Source of the DNA: an uncultured Bacteroides sp.
GTDB taxonomy: Bacteria; Bacteroidota; Bacteroidia; Bacteroidales; Bacteroidaceae
Direction of reading: 5' to 3'
DNA: 45,566 nucleotides
Assembly: GCA_900546355.1 (NCBI GenBank)
Contig: URCM01000013.1
Span: forward strand, 1 to 45,566
Shown: piece after piece, positions 34,551-43,630 of the stretch
Numbering within the stretch: position 1 is the first letter of the stretch
How the letters are laid out: each line of letters opens with the position of its first letter
The notes under the pieces: generated by a model
Database searches by the model: none
Told to the model about the DNA's origin: nothing
Seen by the model: the letters and a program-made list of their open reading frames with translations, nothing else
Made by a program: the position numbers and the translations under genes

Positions 34551-36047
34551 ATGATTTACAACCGAATGACAGCGGCAGAAGCCGCCAGCCTGATACAGAA
34601 CGGCGAAATCATCGCACTGAGCGGATTTACGCCGGCTGGAAGCCCCAAAGCTGTAACCGCCGAACTGGCGAAACAAGCCGAAGAGAAACACGCACGGGGC
34701 GAAGAGTTCCGCATCGGAATCATCACTGGAGCCTCAACAGGAGACTCGTGCGACGGTGTACTGACCCGTGCGCACGCCATTGGATTCCGTGCTCCCTATA
34801 CCACCAACACTGATTTCCGCAAGGCGGTCAACAACGGGGAAATCAATTACACCGACATCCATCTCTCGCAAGTGGCGCAACGCCTGCGCTCCGGATTCCT
34901 GGGTCATGTCACCACCGCTATTGTAGAAGCCTGCGAGTTAACTGATGACGGACGCGTTTACCTTACGGCTGGAGTTGGTATCACGCCCACCATCGCCCGA
35001 CTGGCAGACCGGGTCATCATCGAACTGAATGCGGCACACAGCAAACGCATTATCGGTATGCACGACCTCTACGAAATGGAGCGTCCTCCCTATCGGCGTC
35101 CCATCCCTATTGTGCGTCCAAGCGACCGTATCGGATTGCCTTACATACAAGTAGACCCGCAAAAGATAGTCGGCGTAGTAGAAGTAAACATCCCCGATGA
35201 AGCACGCGGGTTCAGTGCCCCCGACCCTGTAACGGACAAGATAGGACAAAATGTAGCCGACTTCCTGGCAGCCGACATGAAACGAGGCATCATCCCTTCC
35301 ACCTTCCTCCCCTTGCAATCGGGTGTAGGCAATATTGCCAATGCCGTATTGAGCGCTTTAGGACGCGACTCCAGCATCCCGCCTTTCGAAATGTACACCG
35401 AAGTCATACAAAACTCTGTCATTACCCTCATCAAGGAAGGGCGCATCAAGTTCGGAAGTACCTGCTCGCTAAGCGTGACCAACGATTGCCTGGAAGATAT
35501 TTATGAGAATATGGACTTTTTTGCCCATAAGTTAGTGCTCCGCCCATCAGAGATTTCCAACTGCCCCGAAGTCATCCGCCGCATTGGAGTCATTTCGATG
35601 AATACCGCCATCGAAGCCGACATTTACGGTAATGTGAACTCCACCCACATCTGCGGTACAAAGATGATGAACGGCATCGGCGGTTCGGGCGACTTTACCC
35701 GCAGTGCCTACATCTCTATCTTCTCGTGTCCTTCTACCGCAAAAGGCGGATGCATCAGTTCCATTGTCCCGATGGTATCGCACCTCGACCATAGCGAACA
35801 CTCGGTAAACGTCATTATCACCGAACAAGGCATCGCCGACCTGCGCGGTAAAAGCCCGATGGAACGTGCACAAGCTGTCATCGAGCACTGTGCTCATCCC
35901 GACTATAAGCAACTCCTGTGGGACTACCTGAAGATTTCCACCAAGGGACAGACCAGCCACAGCCTCTCTGCTGCCTTGGGCATGCATCAGGTGTTCCTGA
36001 AGAAAGGCGATATGCGGCTCACCGACTGGAACGAGTTTGTAGGCTAA
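34551..36047 (+). CDS. Acetyl-CoA hydrolase/transferase family protein (succinate:acetate CoA-transferase-like)
   Basis: This 498-residue class I CoA-transferase shows GFTPAGSPKAV and GASTGDSCDG near the N-terminus. The probable catalytic Glu284 lies in FEMYTEVIQNS, matching the position of the catalytic Glu in AarC-type succinyl-CoA:acetate transferases (from memory). GIGGSGDFTRSAY is the oxyanion/CoA region. Such enzymes move CoA between succinate, acetate or propionate and serve Bacteroides fermentation to acetate, propionate and succinate. Substrate choice cannot be read from sequence alone. It is followed by a hairpin at 36083-36138. Confidence 0.9.
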   Translation: MIYNRMTAAEAASLIQNGEIIALSGFTPAGSPKAVTAELAKQAEEKHARGEEFRIGIITGASTGDSCDGVLTRAHAIGFRAPYTTNTDFRKAVNNGEINYTDIHLSQVAQRLRSGFLGHVTTAIVEACELTDDGRVYLTAGVGITPTIARLADRVIIELNAAHSKRIIGMHDLYEMERPPYRRPIPIVRPSDRIGLPYIQVDPQKIVGVVEVNIPDEARGFSAPDPVTDKIGQNVADFLAADMKRGIIPSTFLPLQSGVGNIANAVLSALGRDSSIPPFEMYTEVIQNSVITLIKEGRIKFGSTCSLSVTNDCLEDIYENMDFFAHKLVLRPSEISNCPEVIRRIGVISMNTAIEADIYGNVNSTHICGTKMMNGIGGSGDFTRSAYISIFSCPSTAKGGCISSIVPMVSHLDHSEHSVNVIITEQGIADLRGKSPMERAQAVIEHCAHPDYKQLLWDYLKISTKGQTSHSLSAALGMHQVFLKKGDMRLTDWNEFVG

Positions 36048-36082
36048 AACATTGGACATACAAGTTTCACAGATTTAGGAAA

Positions 36083-36138
36083 CAGAGGCACAAAGAAAAC
36101 GTTCCGTCAATCAATGAAATGTTTTCTTTGCGCCTCTG
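36083..36138 (+). terminator. Terminator hairpin after the CoA transferase
   Basis: CAGAGGCACAAAGAAAAC (36083-36100) and GTTTTCTTTGCGCCTCTG (36121-36138) pair at 17 of 18 positions around a 20-base loop. Confidence 0.75.
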
Positions 36139-36320
36139 CATTTCCAGATACACCCCTAAGCAACAAATCACATAAGCAATTGCTTCATCTTAGAAACTAT
36201 TTTGAATTTATCGTGTGATGATTTGGGATGAGTTTTTGAGGCATTTTCGCTTCTGTGATGAGGAAGATAGCGGGCTATCTGACGAAGAACAGGAGCGAAA
36301 AGGACCAAAAAATCGCCCAA

Positions 36321-36410
36321 AGCACACACGAAAACGGATACATCAAGCCAAGAAAAACATTTTGTAGAAATTCAAAACAGTTTCTAAATCTGTATCCGTC
36401 TGTGTGTGCT
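36321..36410. repeat. Dispersed repeat copy B with terminal inverted repeats
   Basis: A 90-bp element bounded by AGCACACAC...ACGGATAC (36321-36341) and its near-complement GTATCCGTCTGTGTGTGCT (36392-36410). Inside, TAGAAA and TTTCTA form a smaller dyad, and 36337-36385 matches window positions 1-49. Upstream, 36230-36320 contains further repeat-like sequence (GATAG-CGGG-CTATC). It has the look of a MITE or REP-like element. No target-site duplication was identified. Confidence 0.65.
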
Positions 36411-36768
36411 ATGGTAAAATGCGGATATCCGTTAAGCTTGCGGATGAAATAATCGCAATCCTTAGGCTTCCCTTTTTCTCCGGAACTTTTTTACAGAGCC
36501 TTTCGCGGAACGAGCAGATGCCTTGTTTCAAACTACATAGGATATCTGCAATAAGGGTTAACTTTTATTAGCAAGCATATTAAATTTGCAAAGCCATTTC
36601 ACTCGCTTGATGATAACAACAGGTGCACTATCCCGTTTGTAGGTCAATGCGAAAACACGCCCGATGTCCCGCAAACCAAAGAATAAGGATTCGAAAACTG
36701 CCCCAAACACACATGGAAACGGATATATCAAGACGAACAAGCTTTTGCAGAAATTCAAAAACAGCCCC
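36411..36768. other. Gene-free AT-rich spacer with diverged repeat copy C
   Basis: No credible gene lies here. The stretch 36701-36766 resembles copy B: CCCCAAACACACATGGAAAC then GGATATATCAAG and GCAGAAATTCAAAAACAGC. The open frames crossing 36255-36452 and 36664-37104 translate the repeat itself (both contain NGYIK) and run antisense into the M48 gene, so they are not called as genes. Confidence 0.6.
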
Positions 36769-37581
36769 TCATTCTTCTGCTTGCTGGTTTTCCGGTTTTT
36801 CAATGCCGTCTGCCGTGGCACGCTCCTCCATCCGCTGAATACGGGCGTCCAAATCGGGATGGGTAGAAAACAACTGATTCAGTTTGCTGGTTCCACTGGA
36901 ACCCGCTTCTTCCTGCAAGCTTTTCAGTTTCCGAAACGAAAGTGCCATTGCCCACGGATTTTTTCCACATTTCTTCAGGAACTCATAACCATAATCGTCC
37001 GCATCGCGTTCCTGCTTCTGCGAATAACGTGCATTGACCAAGGCTTCGCCCAAATCACCCAATTGCGATTCGGTCAGAGCAGCCGCTTTTCCGCCTTTCG
37101 ATGAAATGCCGTCCTTCAATGCCGAGGTAAGCAAGGCTGTACGGAAACCTTTCTTCGAGTCCCGATGTGCAATATGGCCTATCTCATGCCCGATTACTCC
37201 CAACAATTCTTCATCGGTCATGATGTCCATCAACGATGAGAATACGCGGATGCTTCCATCTGCGCAGGCAAACGCATTCACATCTATTACATAGTACACC
37301 TTAAAATTCAAAGGGATGCCGTCGGCATCGGTCAAACCTTCGGTCAGTTTCTTCAGACGGATTGTGTATGGATTATCATCGGCACACACCTGATTGTGTG
37401 CATCCATCCAGTCGATGTATTCTTTCACATATTCCGCCATCTGCTCATCGGTGAGCGTCGCCGCCTGCACGGTCTTCGCCGCACCGCTGATTGCTTTCTT
37501 TAAGTTAAATTGTGCCATAGCGGGACATGCTCCCGAAAGGCAAAACACCATCAAGAGTGCTTTCCAGATTCCTGTTTTCAT
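36769..37581 (-). CDS. M48-family zinc metalloprotease, exported
   Basis: This 270-residue protein has a signal peptide (MKTGIWKALLMVFCLSGACPAMAQ) and the zinc site H132-E133-xx-H136 (GVIGHEIGHIAHRDSKKG). The third ligand is probably the Glu in the downstream ERDADDYGYEF segment. M48 proteins degrade damaged envelope proteins, similar to BepA or LoiP. No TPR domain is present. I chose the ATG at 37581, where the signal peptide starts, rather than 37614. The C-terminus ends with an acidic, low-complexity tail (EKPENQQAEE). It follows the DUF3592 gene by 50 bp on the same strand. Confidence 0.88.
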   Translation of the reverse strand: MKTGIWKALLMVFCLSGACPAMAQFNLKKAISGAAKTVQAATLTDEQMAEYVKEYIDWMDAHNQVCADDNPYTIRLKKLTEGLTDADGIPLNFKVYYVIDVNAFACADGSIRVFSSLMDIMTDEELLGVIGHEIGHIAHRDSKKGFRTALLTSALKDGISSKGGKAAALTESQLGDLGEALVNARYSQKQERDADDYGYEFLKKCGKNPWAMALSFRKLKSLQEEAGSSGTSKLNQLFSTHPDLDARIQRMEERATADGIEKPENQQAEE

Positions 37582-37631
37582 AATCGTATATTTTAAATTT
37601 AAGTAACAAACCACAAAGCAGTTGCTTCATC

Positions 37632-38057
37632 CTATTTTGAATCCCGCTTTCCTTTGCGCAACACGTTGCCTATCCAGAACAAGCCCGCTCCTGCCACACT
37701 GAAGAAGCCATACAACCAACCTTCGTCTACGGGAAAACGCACTTCACGCACGTAATCAGGATTGTAAAGCAAGGCTATCTCATTGCCTTCCTTCATGCCG
37801 ATAGTCAAATAGACCTTCTTCCAAGTATTCATTTCGCCGAACTCCGCCGTCTCATAACGCACGTCGACCCGGTGTTCCCACCGCATTTTGCGGTATTGGT
37901 ATATCCGTCTCGACTCTACCCGCTCTACCACGCCACGGGCAGGAGTCCAGTCTTTCAATACCATTCCCAGCGAAACGAATCCGCCTATGCCTAATGCCAG
38001 CAGTACAAAACCGATAAGAAAAAAGACTATATAAGCCTTATCATAAGATTTCTTCAT
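37632..38057 (-). CDS. DUF3592-like membrane protein
   Basis: This protein of about 141 residues has two hydrophobic helices, one near the N-terminus (AYIVFFLIGFVLLALGIGGF) and one near the C-terminus (WLYGFFSVAGAGLFWIG). They flank a beta-rich soluble part with ARGVVERVESRR, VDVRYE and GNEIALLYNP, which fits DUF3592. Function is unknown. The frame is open to 38075 (six more residues), but the promoter at 38085-38115 leaves almost no leader for that start, so 38057 is preferred. Confidence 0.72.
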   Translation of the reverse strand: MKKSYDKAYIVFFLIGFVLLALGIGGFVSLGMVLKDWTPARGVVERVESRRIYQYRKMRWEHRVDVRYETAEFGEMNTWKKVYLTIGMKEGNEIALLYNPDYVREVRFPVDEGWLYGFFSVAGAGLFWIGNVLRKGKRDSK

Positions 38058-38084
38058 AGGCATCATTTTTATCAATCATGTGAG

Positions 38085-38115
38085 CAAATATAAATAAAAA
38101 CACGCATATATGCAA
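38085..38115 (-). promoter_or_regulatory. Promoter of the DUF3592 / M48 pair
   Basis: Minus strand TTG (38115-38113), a 20-base spacer and TATATTTG (38092-38085) match the consensus. Confidence 0.7.
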
Positions 38116-38194
38116 CCCTGCAAACGAAGATATTTTCCACCCAATCAGGCCGGCCGAACAGGTCAATTAACTGTTTCGAAAGTTTTAGAGCATA

Positions 38195-38230
38195 GAAACT
38201 AAAGTTTCAGTGCACTAAAACTTTAGTTTC
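38195..38230. repeat. Perfect inverted repeat in the intergenic region
   Basis: GAAACTAAAGTTT (38195-38207), a 10-base spacer CAGTGCACTA which itself contains GTGCAC, and AAACTTTAGTTTC (38218-38230). There is no T-run, so it is not a clear terminator for any gene. The remainder of the gap 38058-38543 holds two promoters and a DnaA-box-like site, and no gene. Confidence 0.7.
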
Positions 38231-38451
38231 AATACAAATCAACAAGCCGAAACTATTATTACATTTCCCTAATCAGTTGATTCTGGCAAGGAGCATCCTT
38301 ATTTGTCCACCGCTTCCATTTCCCGTTATCCACAGCCTGTAAACGCATACAGACCTGTTTCAATAAGGTTTTCAACCATCTGTTGACAAGTTTTCCACCG
38401 ATGTTGAAAAACTTTTTCTCTTCCCTTCCACGCATTTTCAGGAATTTCCAC

Positions 38452-38482
38452 TTGGCACATTCCTCTCCTTTTTATAATTTTG
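38452..38482 (+). promoter_or_regulatory. Promoter of the ECF sigma factor gene
   Basis: TTG (38452-38454), a 20-base spacer and TAATTTTG (38475-38482) match the housekeeping consensus, so the sigma gene is probably transcribed by the primary sigma factor. Predicted 5' UTR is about 55 bases. Confidence 0.75.
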
Positions 38483-38543
38483 CAGAGAGAACCGCCAACC
38501 CGAAAACGCAAAGAAAAAGCAAGCGAATAAATAAAAAAGAGCC

Positions 38544-39136
38544 ATGTTCAAGTCAACCGACAGACTTATCCCTGATAATGTATTATTCGTTCGTATACAG
38601 AAAAACGATGAAAAAGCCTTCACGGTTATATACGAACGATACAATAAGCTGATTTATGTATTGGCTTACCGCTATTTGCTGGATAAGGCGAGAGCAGAAG
38701 ATGTGGTGCAGTATGTCTTTGTCAAACTATGGGAATACCGGAGAGAACTACATATCGGAATCAGCCTGAAGAACTTCCTGTTCACCATGGCAAAAAACCA
38801 TGTGCTGAATCTGATACGGAACGAGAATACCGCATTAGAAAAAGCGTATGAGATGGCACAACAGACTTCGGAATATGAAGACGATTTGGTGGAAAAGCTG
38901 GAAAAACGCGAGCAGATGTCTTTATTCTACGAAGCACTAGGCAAACTCCCTCCCCAAAAGAAAGAAGTCTGCCTGATGAAGATGCGTGAAGATATGTCAA
39001 ACCAAGAGATACCGAACGCTTGCATATCTCGGTCAATACGGTGAAATCCCATTATCAGGAAGCCTTGAAGATATTGCGGAAGGAATTGCTTAAATTGTTA
39101 ATAATGGTTGTCTCACTGATACTTGGAACACGATAG
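38544..39136 (+). pseudogene. ECF sigma-70 factor, frameshifted in sigma-4
   Basis: The first 156 codons encode a normal Bacteroidetes ECF sigma factor: sigma-2 (YERYNKLIYVLAYRYL, EDVVQYVFVKLWEYR) and the start of sigma-4 (LPPQKKEVCLMKMREDMSNQEI). At about 39011 the frame breaks, giving PNACISRSIR and a stop at 39042-39044. Adding one base restores AERLHISVNTVKSHYQEAL, the missing helix-turn-helix that contacts the -35 element, to a stop at 39134-39136. The lost base was probably the G of GCC. If real, the protein cannot read its promoters. A sequencing error is possible, since the rest of the locus looks intact. Confidence 0.85.
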
Positions 39137-39170
39137 GGTGTCAATGAAGTAAAAATTTAGGATAAGAAAT

Positions 39171-40169
39171 ATGGATAGACCCACAGATAAACAAATAGAG
39201 GATGTATTGGCAGGATTAGCCTCTAAAGAAGATGCGAAGAAAGTGGTTCGTTGGTTTGCTACCGATGCCGGAGCAGCTTATCTGTCCGAATCTTTCGACC
39301 AGGACGCACGGTCGATACATCCCGGTAATGAAGAGCTGTACGTACCCCACGCGATACCTTCCGAGGAAGTCTGGATACGGATTAAGAGGCAGATTCACCG
39401 GCATCATGTACGCCGTATGCTTTTCCGTGCGGCGGCAGTATTGCTTCCGTTCATTTTATTGTTAGGCTTGTATTATCAATTAGACTCCAGGGTAGATTTG
39501 TTTGGCAATGCAGGCTATGAAGAGATTTATGTTCCTAAAGGCGAACGCTTGCAGATGATGTTTCAAGACGGGACGAAAGTTTACCTCAATTCCGACACCC
39601 GTCTGCGTTATCCCAAGAAATTCGGATTAGGGTCCCGTGAAATGAAACTTTCAGGAGAGGCATATTTCAAGGTATCAAAAGATAAGAAACGCCCGTTTAT
39701 CGTACATCTGGACAATCTTTCCATCCATGTCATAGGCACCTCATTCAATGTACAGGACTATCCGGACGAGGATAAAATTACAGTATCTTTGGACGAAGGA
39801 AAGATTTGTATGCATCTGGTTTCCGAAATAGAAGTGCCCGTATTGCCGGGACAGCAGGCGGTTTATGACAAGAAACACAACGCTTGCCAAATCCTGCAAA
39901 GAGGAGATATGCATTATTTATCGATGTGGAAACAAAATATCATAGCCTTCAGCGATGCCCCCTTGTCGGAAGTCATGACCAAACTTCACCGCTGGTATAA
40001 TGTAAATTTCGAAATCATAGGAGAAATGCCTCAAGACTTATTGATAACACTGACTTCCGAACATACGATATTGGAAAACGTGCTCTGCGACTTGGAAAAA
40101 ATCACGCCGCTGACATTCGAATATGATGCCAAAGAAAGACTGATAACGGTAAAAGCCACAAGCAAATAA
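39171..40169 (+). CDS. FecR-family anti-sigma factor
   Basis: This 332-residue inner-membrane regulator has a cytoplasmic N-terminal part of about 80 residues that would hold the sigma factor, one transmembrane helix near residues 82-102 (AAAVLLPFILLLGLYYQL), a periplasmic FecR domain (VPKGERLQMMFQDGTKVYLN, GEAYFKVSKDKKRPFIVH) and a C-terminal DUF4974-like domain (NIIAFSDAPLSEVMTKLHRW). It receives the signal from the STN domain of the SusC transporter at 40319. It starts 34 bp after the restored sigma stop. Confidence 0.92.
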   Translation: MDRPTDKQIEDVLAGLASKEDAKKVVRWFATDAGAAYLSESFDQDARSIHPGNEELYVPHAIPSEEVWIRIKRQIHRHHVRRMLFRAAAVLLPFILLLGLYYQLDSRVDLFGNAGYEEIYVPKGERLQMMFQDGTKVYLNSDTRLRYPKKFGLGSREMKLSGEAYFKVSKDKKRPFIVHLDNLSIHVIGTSFNVQDYPDEDKITVSLDEGKICMHLVSEIEVPVLPGQQAVYDKKHNACQILQRGDMHYLSMWKQNIIAFSDAPLSEVMTKLHRWYNVNFEIIGEMPQDLLITLTSEHTILENVLCDLEKITPLTFEYDAKERLITVKATSK

Positions 40170-40318
40170 AAACGAACCAGAGTGCTCCGCCTGATAGCCG
40201 GGAAGGAAAAAAGACAAAGCAAAAGAAAAAAAATCTTTTTGCCACTCATACTTTACCACGTTTCATGTGTCTATCAATAGAAAAGCAATTTAATGTTTAA
40301 TCATTTAAAATCTAATTC

Positions 40319-43300
40319 ATGAAACGCAGATTTCTTTTTGCCTTATGTTTCTGTGCGGCATCCGGGTTCTCTGTGTATGCCCAAAAAGTAACCATGAATC
40401 TCCAGAAAGTAAAACTGGAGACTGTATTCAACGAAATAACCCAGCAAACAGGGTTATCGGTAGCTTATAGCCGACCAGCGGTAAATCCTGAAAAAATTGT
40501 AAGCGTAAGCGCCAACCAAGAAGAATTGGCGGATGTCCTGAGACGACTCTTCGCCGGAACCAACATTACCTTTGAAATCGGAAAGCAAAAGGTATTCTTG
40601 AAAACCAGTCCGGCAAGGCAGCAACCGCAAGGAAAAGTGCCTGTCAAAACCGTATCGGGTGTCATCGTCGATGAAAACAATGAGCCGGTAATCGGGGCCA
40701 GCGTGATTGTCAAAGGGACGAATAATGGCACGATTACAGATTTAGACGGAAAGTATGTATTAAAGGATGTGCCTCAAAACGCCACTTTGGACATTTCGTA
40801 CATTGGTTATGAAACGTTGTCTCTGAAAGCCAACGATAAAGACCTGGCAAGAATCACCATGCACGAAGACGCAAAAAACCTGGACGAAGTCGTAGTGGTC
40901 GGATATGGCACGCAAAAGAAAGTGTCGGTTACGGGCTCTATGGCAAGCACCAAAGGAAGCGATTTGTCAAAGGTACCTACGCCAAACATTACCAACACAT
41001 TGGCAGGACGTTTGCCAGGGTTGATTTCATACAACCGCAGCGGCGAGCCGGGTTATGACGATGCGGGATTGTTGATACGCGGAGCAAGTACGACCGGAGA
41101 CGCTTCTCCGTTGATTGTAGTAGACGGAGTGGCAGACCGCGCCGGAAGTTTAGGACGGATTGACCCCAATGACATAGAAAGCATCACCATCTTAAAAGAC
41201 GCATCGGCAGCTATCTACGGTTCACGTGCCGCCAACGGTGTGGTTCTTGTAACAACCAAACGAGGCACTTCAGACCGGATTACCATTAATTACAATGGAA
41301 ATGTGGGTATCAGTTCGCCTACCATATTGCCCGACATGTGCGAATCGTGGCAATATGCAGAATTGCTGAATGAGATAACTCCGGGAAGCTATTCGGATGA
41401 GGACATACAAAAATTCAAAGATGGAAGCGACCCGTTGAATTATCCCAATGTGAACGCACTGGATGCCATGTTAAAACAAGCGATTCTCACCCAACACAAT
41501 GTGTCTGCTTCTGCCGGCGGAAAGTACATCAGCTTTTACGCTTCCTTAGGTTATAAATACCAAGACAACTATTATAAAAACAGCGCAAGTAACTATAGCC
41601 AGTACAACTTCCGTACCAATATTGACTTTACTCCACATAAAGACATAAAAGTGGGGTTGAATGTGGCATTCCGTCAGGAGAACCGTAATTCACCCATCAC
41701 TGGTTCGGAAGATATTTGGCGTTATCTGCTAAAATACAATCCAATGGTGAATATCTGGTTTCCCGGTACCAATTATGGAAACGTATCTTCCTCGCAAGAT
41801 AATTTCTCTCCAGCTACAGGAGTGGACGGAACATCAGGTTATCAGCGCGACCGCCAATCGTATCTGAATGCCGACTTAACGCTTCATTGGGATTTGCCAT
41901 GGATAACGGAAGGCCTGTCTATCGATGCCGGCTTGTATATCGACCGTGCAGACGTATTCTACAAGAATTTCCAAAAGAAATATTACTTGTACCAACAAAC
42001 CGGGGATACTTACCAACCCCAGGAACAGGGACAAAACATCTTGGACCAGAACATGCATCAGACATTAGGCATCACCATGAACGCCCGCTTGAACTACAAG
42101 CGTACATTCAACGATGTGCATAACTTGAACGTATTTGTCGCCTATGAGCAATATAAAAGCAGATACGACTATATGCAGGCACGCCGCCAGGACTTCATAT
42201 CTTCTTCCCTGGATGAGCTGTTTGCCGGAGACGCCAATTCTGCGACAAATGACGGAAAAGCCAGCGAGACGGCACGCATGAATTATTTCGGACGTCTGGA
42301 TTACGACTATGCAGGAAAATACCTGTTCCAGTTCAACTGGCGTTATGATGGTTCTGAAAACTTCCCGAAAGGAAACCGTTTCGGTTTCTTCCCCGGCGTG
42401 TCAGTCGGCTGGAGAATCTCTGAAGAAGATTTCTGGAAAGAACATGTAGAGTGGATGGAATATCTGAAAATCCGCGCATCATGGGGACAGATGGGTAACG
42501 ATAAAGTAGACGCTTTCCAATATATGACCGCCTATACGTATGACAATCCGGCCATACTGAATGGCGGCGTCATTAACAACGGCCTCTGGTTATTGCGTAC
42601 TGCCAACCCGAATATTACATGGGAAGTCGCTAACACCTATAATGTCGGCATCGAAGCCAAGTTCTTAAGATATTTCAATTTTGAAGCTGATTTCTTCAAA
42701 ACAAAACGTAACAACATCCTGGCAACCCGTAATGCGGCAATCCCCGAATATGCAGGCTTAACCCTCCCAGACGAAAATATCGGTATTTGTTCCAATATAG
42801 GTACCGAACTTACATTGGGATTTGCCAAACAAATCAATAAAGATTGGCGGGTAATGGCAAGCGGAAACTTCACCTATAACCATAGCACGATTGATTTCAT
42901 AGATGAACCTGCCGAGACATTGCCTTGGCAACGCCGCACAGGATTGTCTATCGGGACAAACGGGGATATGTATCTGATGTATGAAGCAGACGGTATTTTC
43001 CGTACGCAAGAAGAATTAGACGCTTATCCGCATCTGGCAGAAACTCGCGTCGGTGATGTACGGTTCAAAGACATAAATAAAGACGGGGTCATTGACGGGG
43101 ATGATAAAGTCCGTCAGGACAAACCGGCCGTTCCCCGCATCATGTATGGCATCAATTTAGGCGCAAGTTATAAAAACTGGAGCTTGAATATGCTGTGGCA
43201 AGGTGCCGCACAAGTCTGGCAATATACATTTATGGAAGCAGGAACAATCGGTAATTTCACAAAAGACTTTTATGAGAACCGTTGGACTGAAGATAATATA

Positions 43301-43615
43301 AACGCTGAATATCCCAGGACTTATAATCGGGATGCAACCGTGACCGGTGCCGGCAGTTACCGGAACACCATGTGGCTGGACAATGCTTCCTATTTGCGCC
43401 TGAAAAGCATCGAACTGGCATATGATTTTCCGAAATCATGGCTGAAAAAGACTCCGCTTACTGCAGTACGACTTTCTTTAAGCGGCTATAACTTATTTAC
43501 TATTACAGGGATAAAGAATATAGACCCGGAAACTCAGGAGAACAGTCAAGGATGGGCTGCATGGAACACGCCCCAGTCAAAAGTATACAACTTTGGAATT
43601 AATGTAACATTCTAA
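40319..43615 (+). CDS. SusC-like TonB-dependent transporter 2 with STN signalling domain
   Basis: This 1098-residue outer-membrane transporter has a signal peptide (ending GFSVYAQ). An STN domain spans about residues 22-95 (MNLQKVKLETVFNEITQQTG) and would touch FecR in the periplasm. A CarboxypepD_reg-like domain follows (GVIVDENNEPVIGASVIVKG), then LDEVVVVGYGTQKK near 187, the plug (TILKDASAAIYGSRAANGV) and the barrel ending VYNFGINVTF. The STN domain ties it to the ECF/FecR pair, giving a complete trans-envelope circuit when the sigma factor is intact. Co-transcribed with SusD, 15 bp downstream. Confidence 0.94.
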   Translation: MKRRFLFALCFCAASGFSVYAQKVTMNLQKVKLETVFNEITQQTGLSVAYSRPAVNPEKIVSVSANQEELADVLRRLFAGTNITFEIGKQKVFLKTSPARQQPQGKVPVKTVSGVIVDENNEPVIGASVIVKGTNNGTITDLDGKYVLKDVPQNATLDISYIGYETLSLKANDKDLARITMHEDAKNLDEVVVVGYGTQKKVSVTGSMASTKGSDLSKVPTPNITNTLAGRLPGLISYNRSGEPGYDDAGLLIRGASTTGDASPLIVVDGVADRAGSLGRIDPNDIESITILKDASAAIYGSRAANGVVLVTTKRGTSDRITINYNGNVGISSPTILPDMCESWQYAELLNEITPGSYSDEDIQKFKDGSDPLNYPNVNALDAMLKQAILTQHNVSASAGGKYISFYASLGYKYQDNYYKNSASNYSQYNFRTNIDFTPHKDIKVGLNVAFRQENRNSPITGSEDIWRYLLKYNPMVNIWFPGTNYGNVSSSQDNFSPATGVDGTSGYQRDRQSYLNADLTLHWDLPWITEGLSIDAGLYIDRADVFYKNFQKKYYLYQQTGDTYQPQEQGQNILDQNMHQTLGITMNARLNYKRTFNDVHNLNVFVAYEQYKSRYDYMQARRQDFISSSLDELFAGDANSATNDGKASETARMNYFGRLDYDYAGKYLFQFNWRYDGSENFPKGNRFGFFPGVSVGWRISEEDFWKEHVEWMEYLKIRASWGQMGNDKVDAFQYMTAYTYDNPAILNGGVINNGLWLLRTANPNITWEVANTYNVGIEAKFLRYFNFEADFFKTKRNNILATRNAAIPEYAGLTLPDENIGICSNIGTELTLGFAKQINKDWRVMASGNFTYNHSTIDFIDEPAETLPWQRRTGLSIGTNGDMYLMYEADGIFRTQEELDAYPHLAETRVGDVRFKDINKDGVIDGDDKVRQDKPAVPRIMYGINLGASYKNWSLNMLWQGAAQVWQYTFMEAGTIGNFTKDFYENRWTEDNINAEYPRTYNRDATVTGAGSYRNTMWLDNASYLRLKSIELAYDFPKSWLKKTPLTAVRLSLSGYNLFTITGIKNIDPETQENSQGWAAWNTPQSKVYNFGINVTF

Positions 43616-43630
43616 AATCTTTAATGCGAT

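Noticed and set aside
36255..36452. Open frame of 65 codons in the intergenic region
   Set aside because: It translates the dispersed repeat; the same NGYIK-type peptide appears in the frame at 36664, and neither has a ribosome site or a protein-like pattern beyond the repeat.
38326..38334. Chromosome origin
   Set aside because: One perfect DnaA box and some similar words, but no origin-linked genes; not enough to call.
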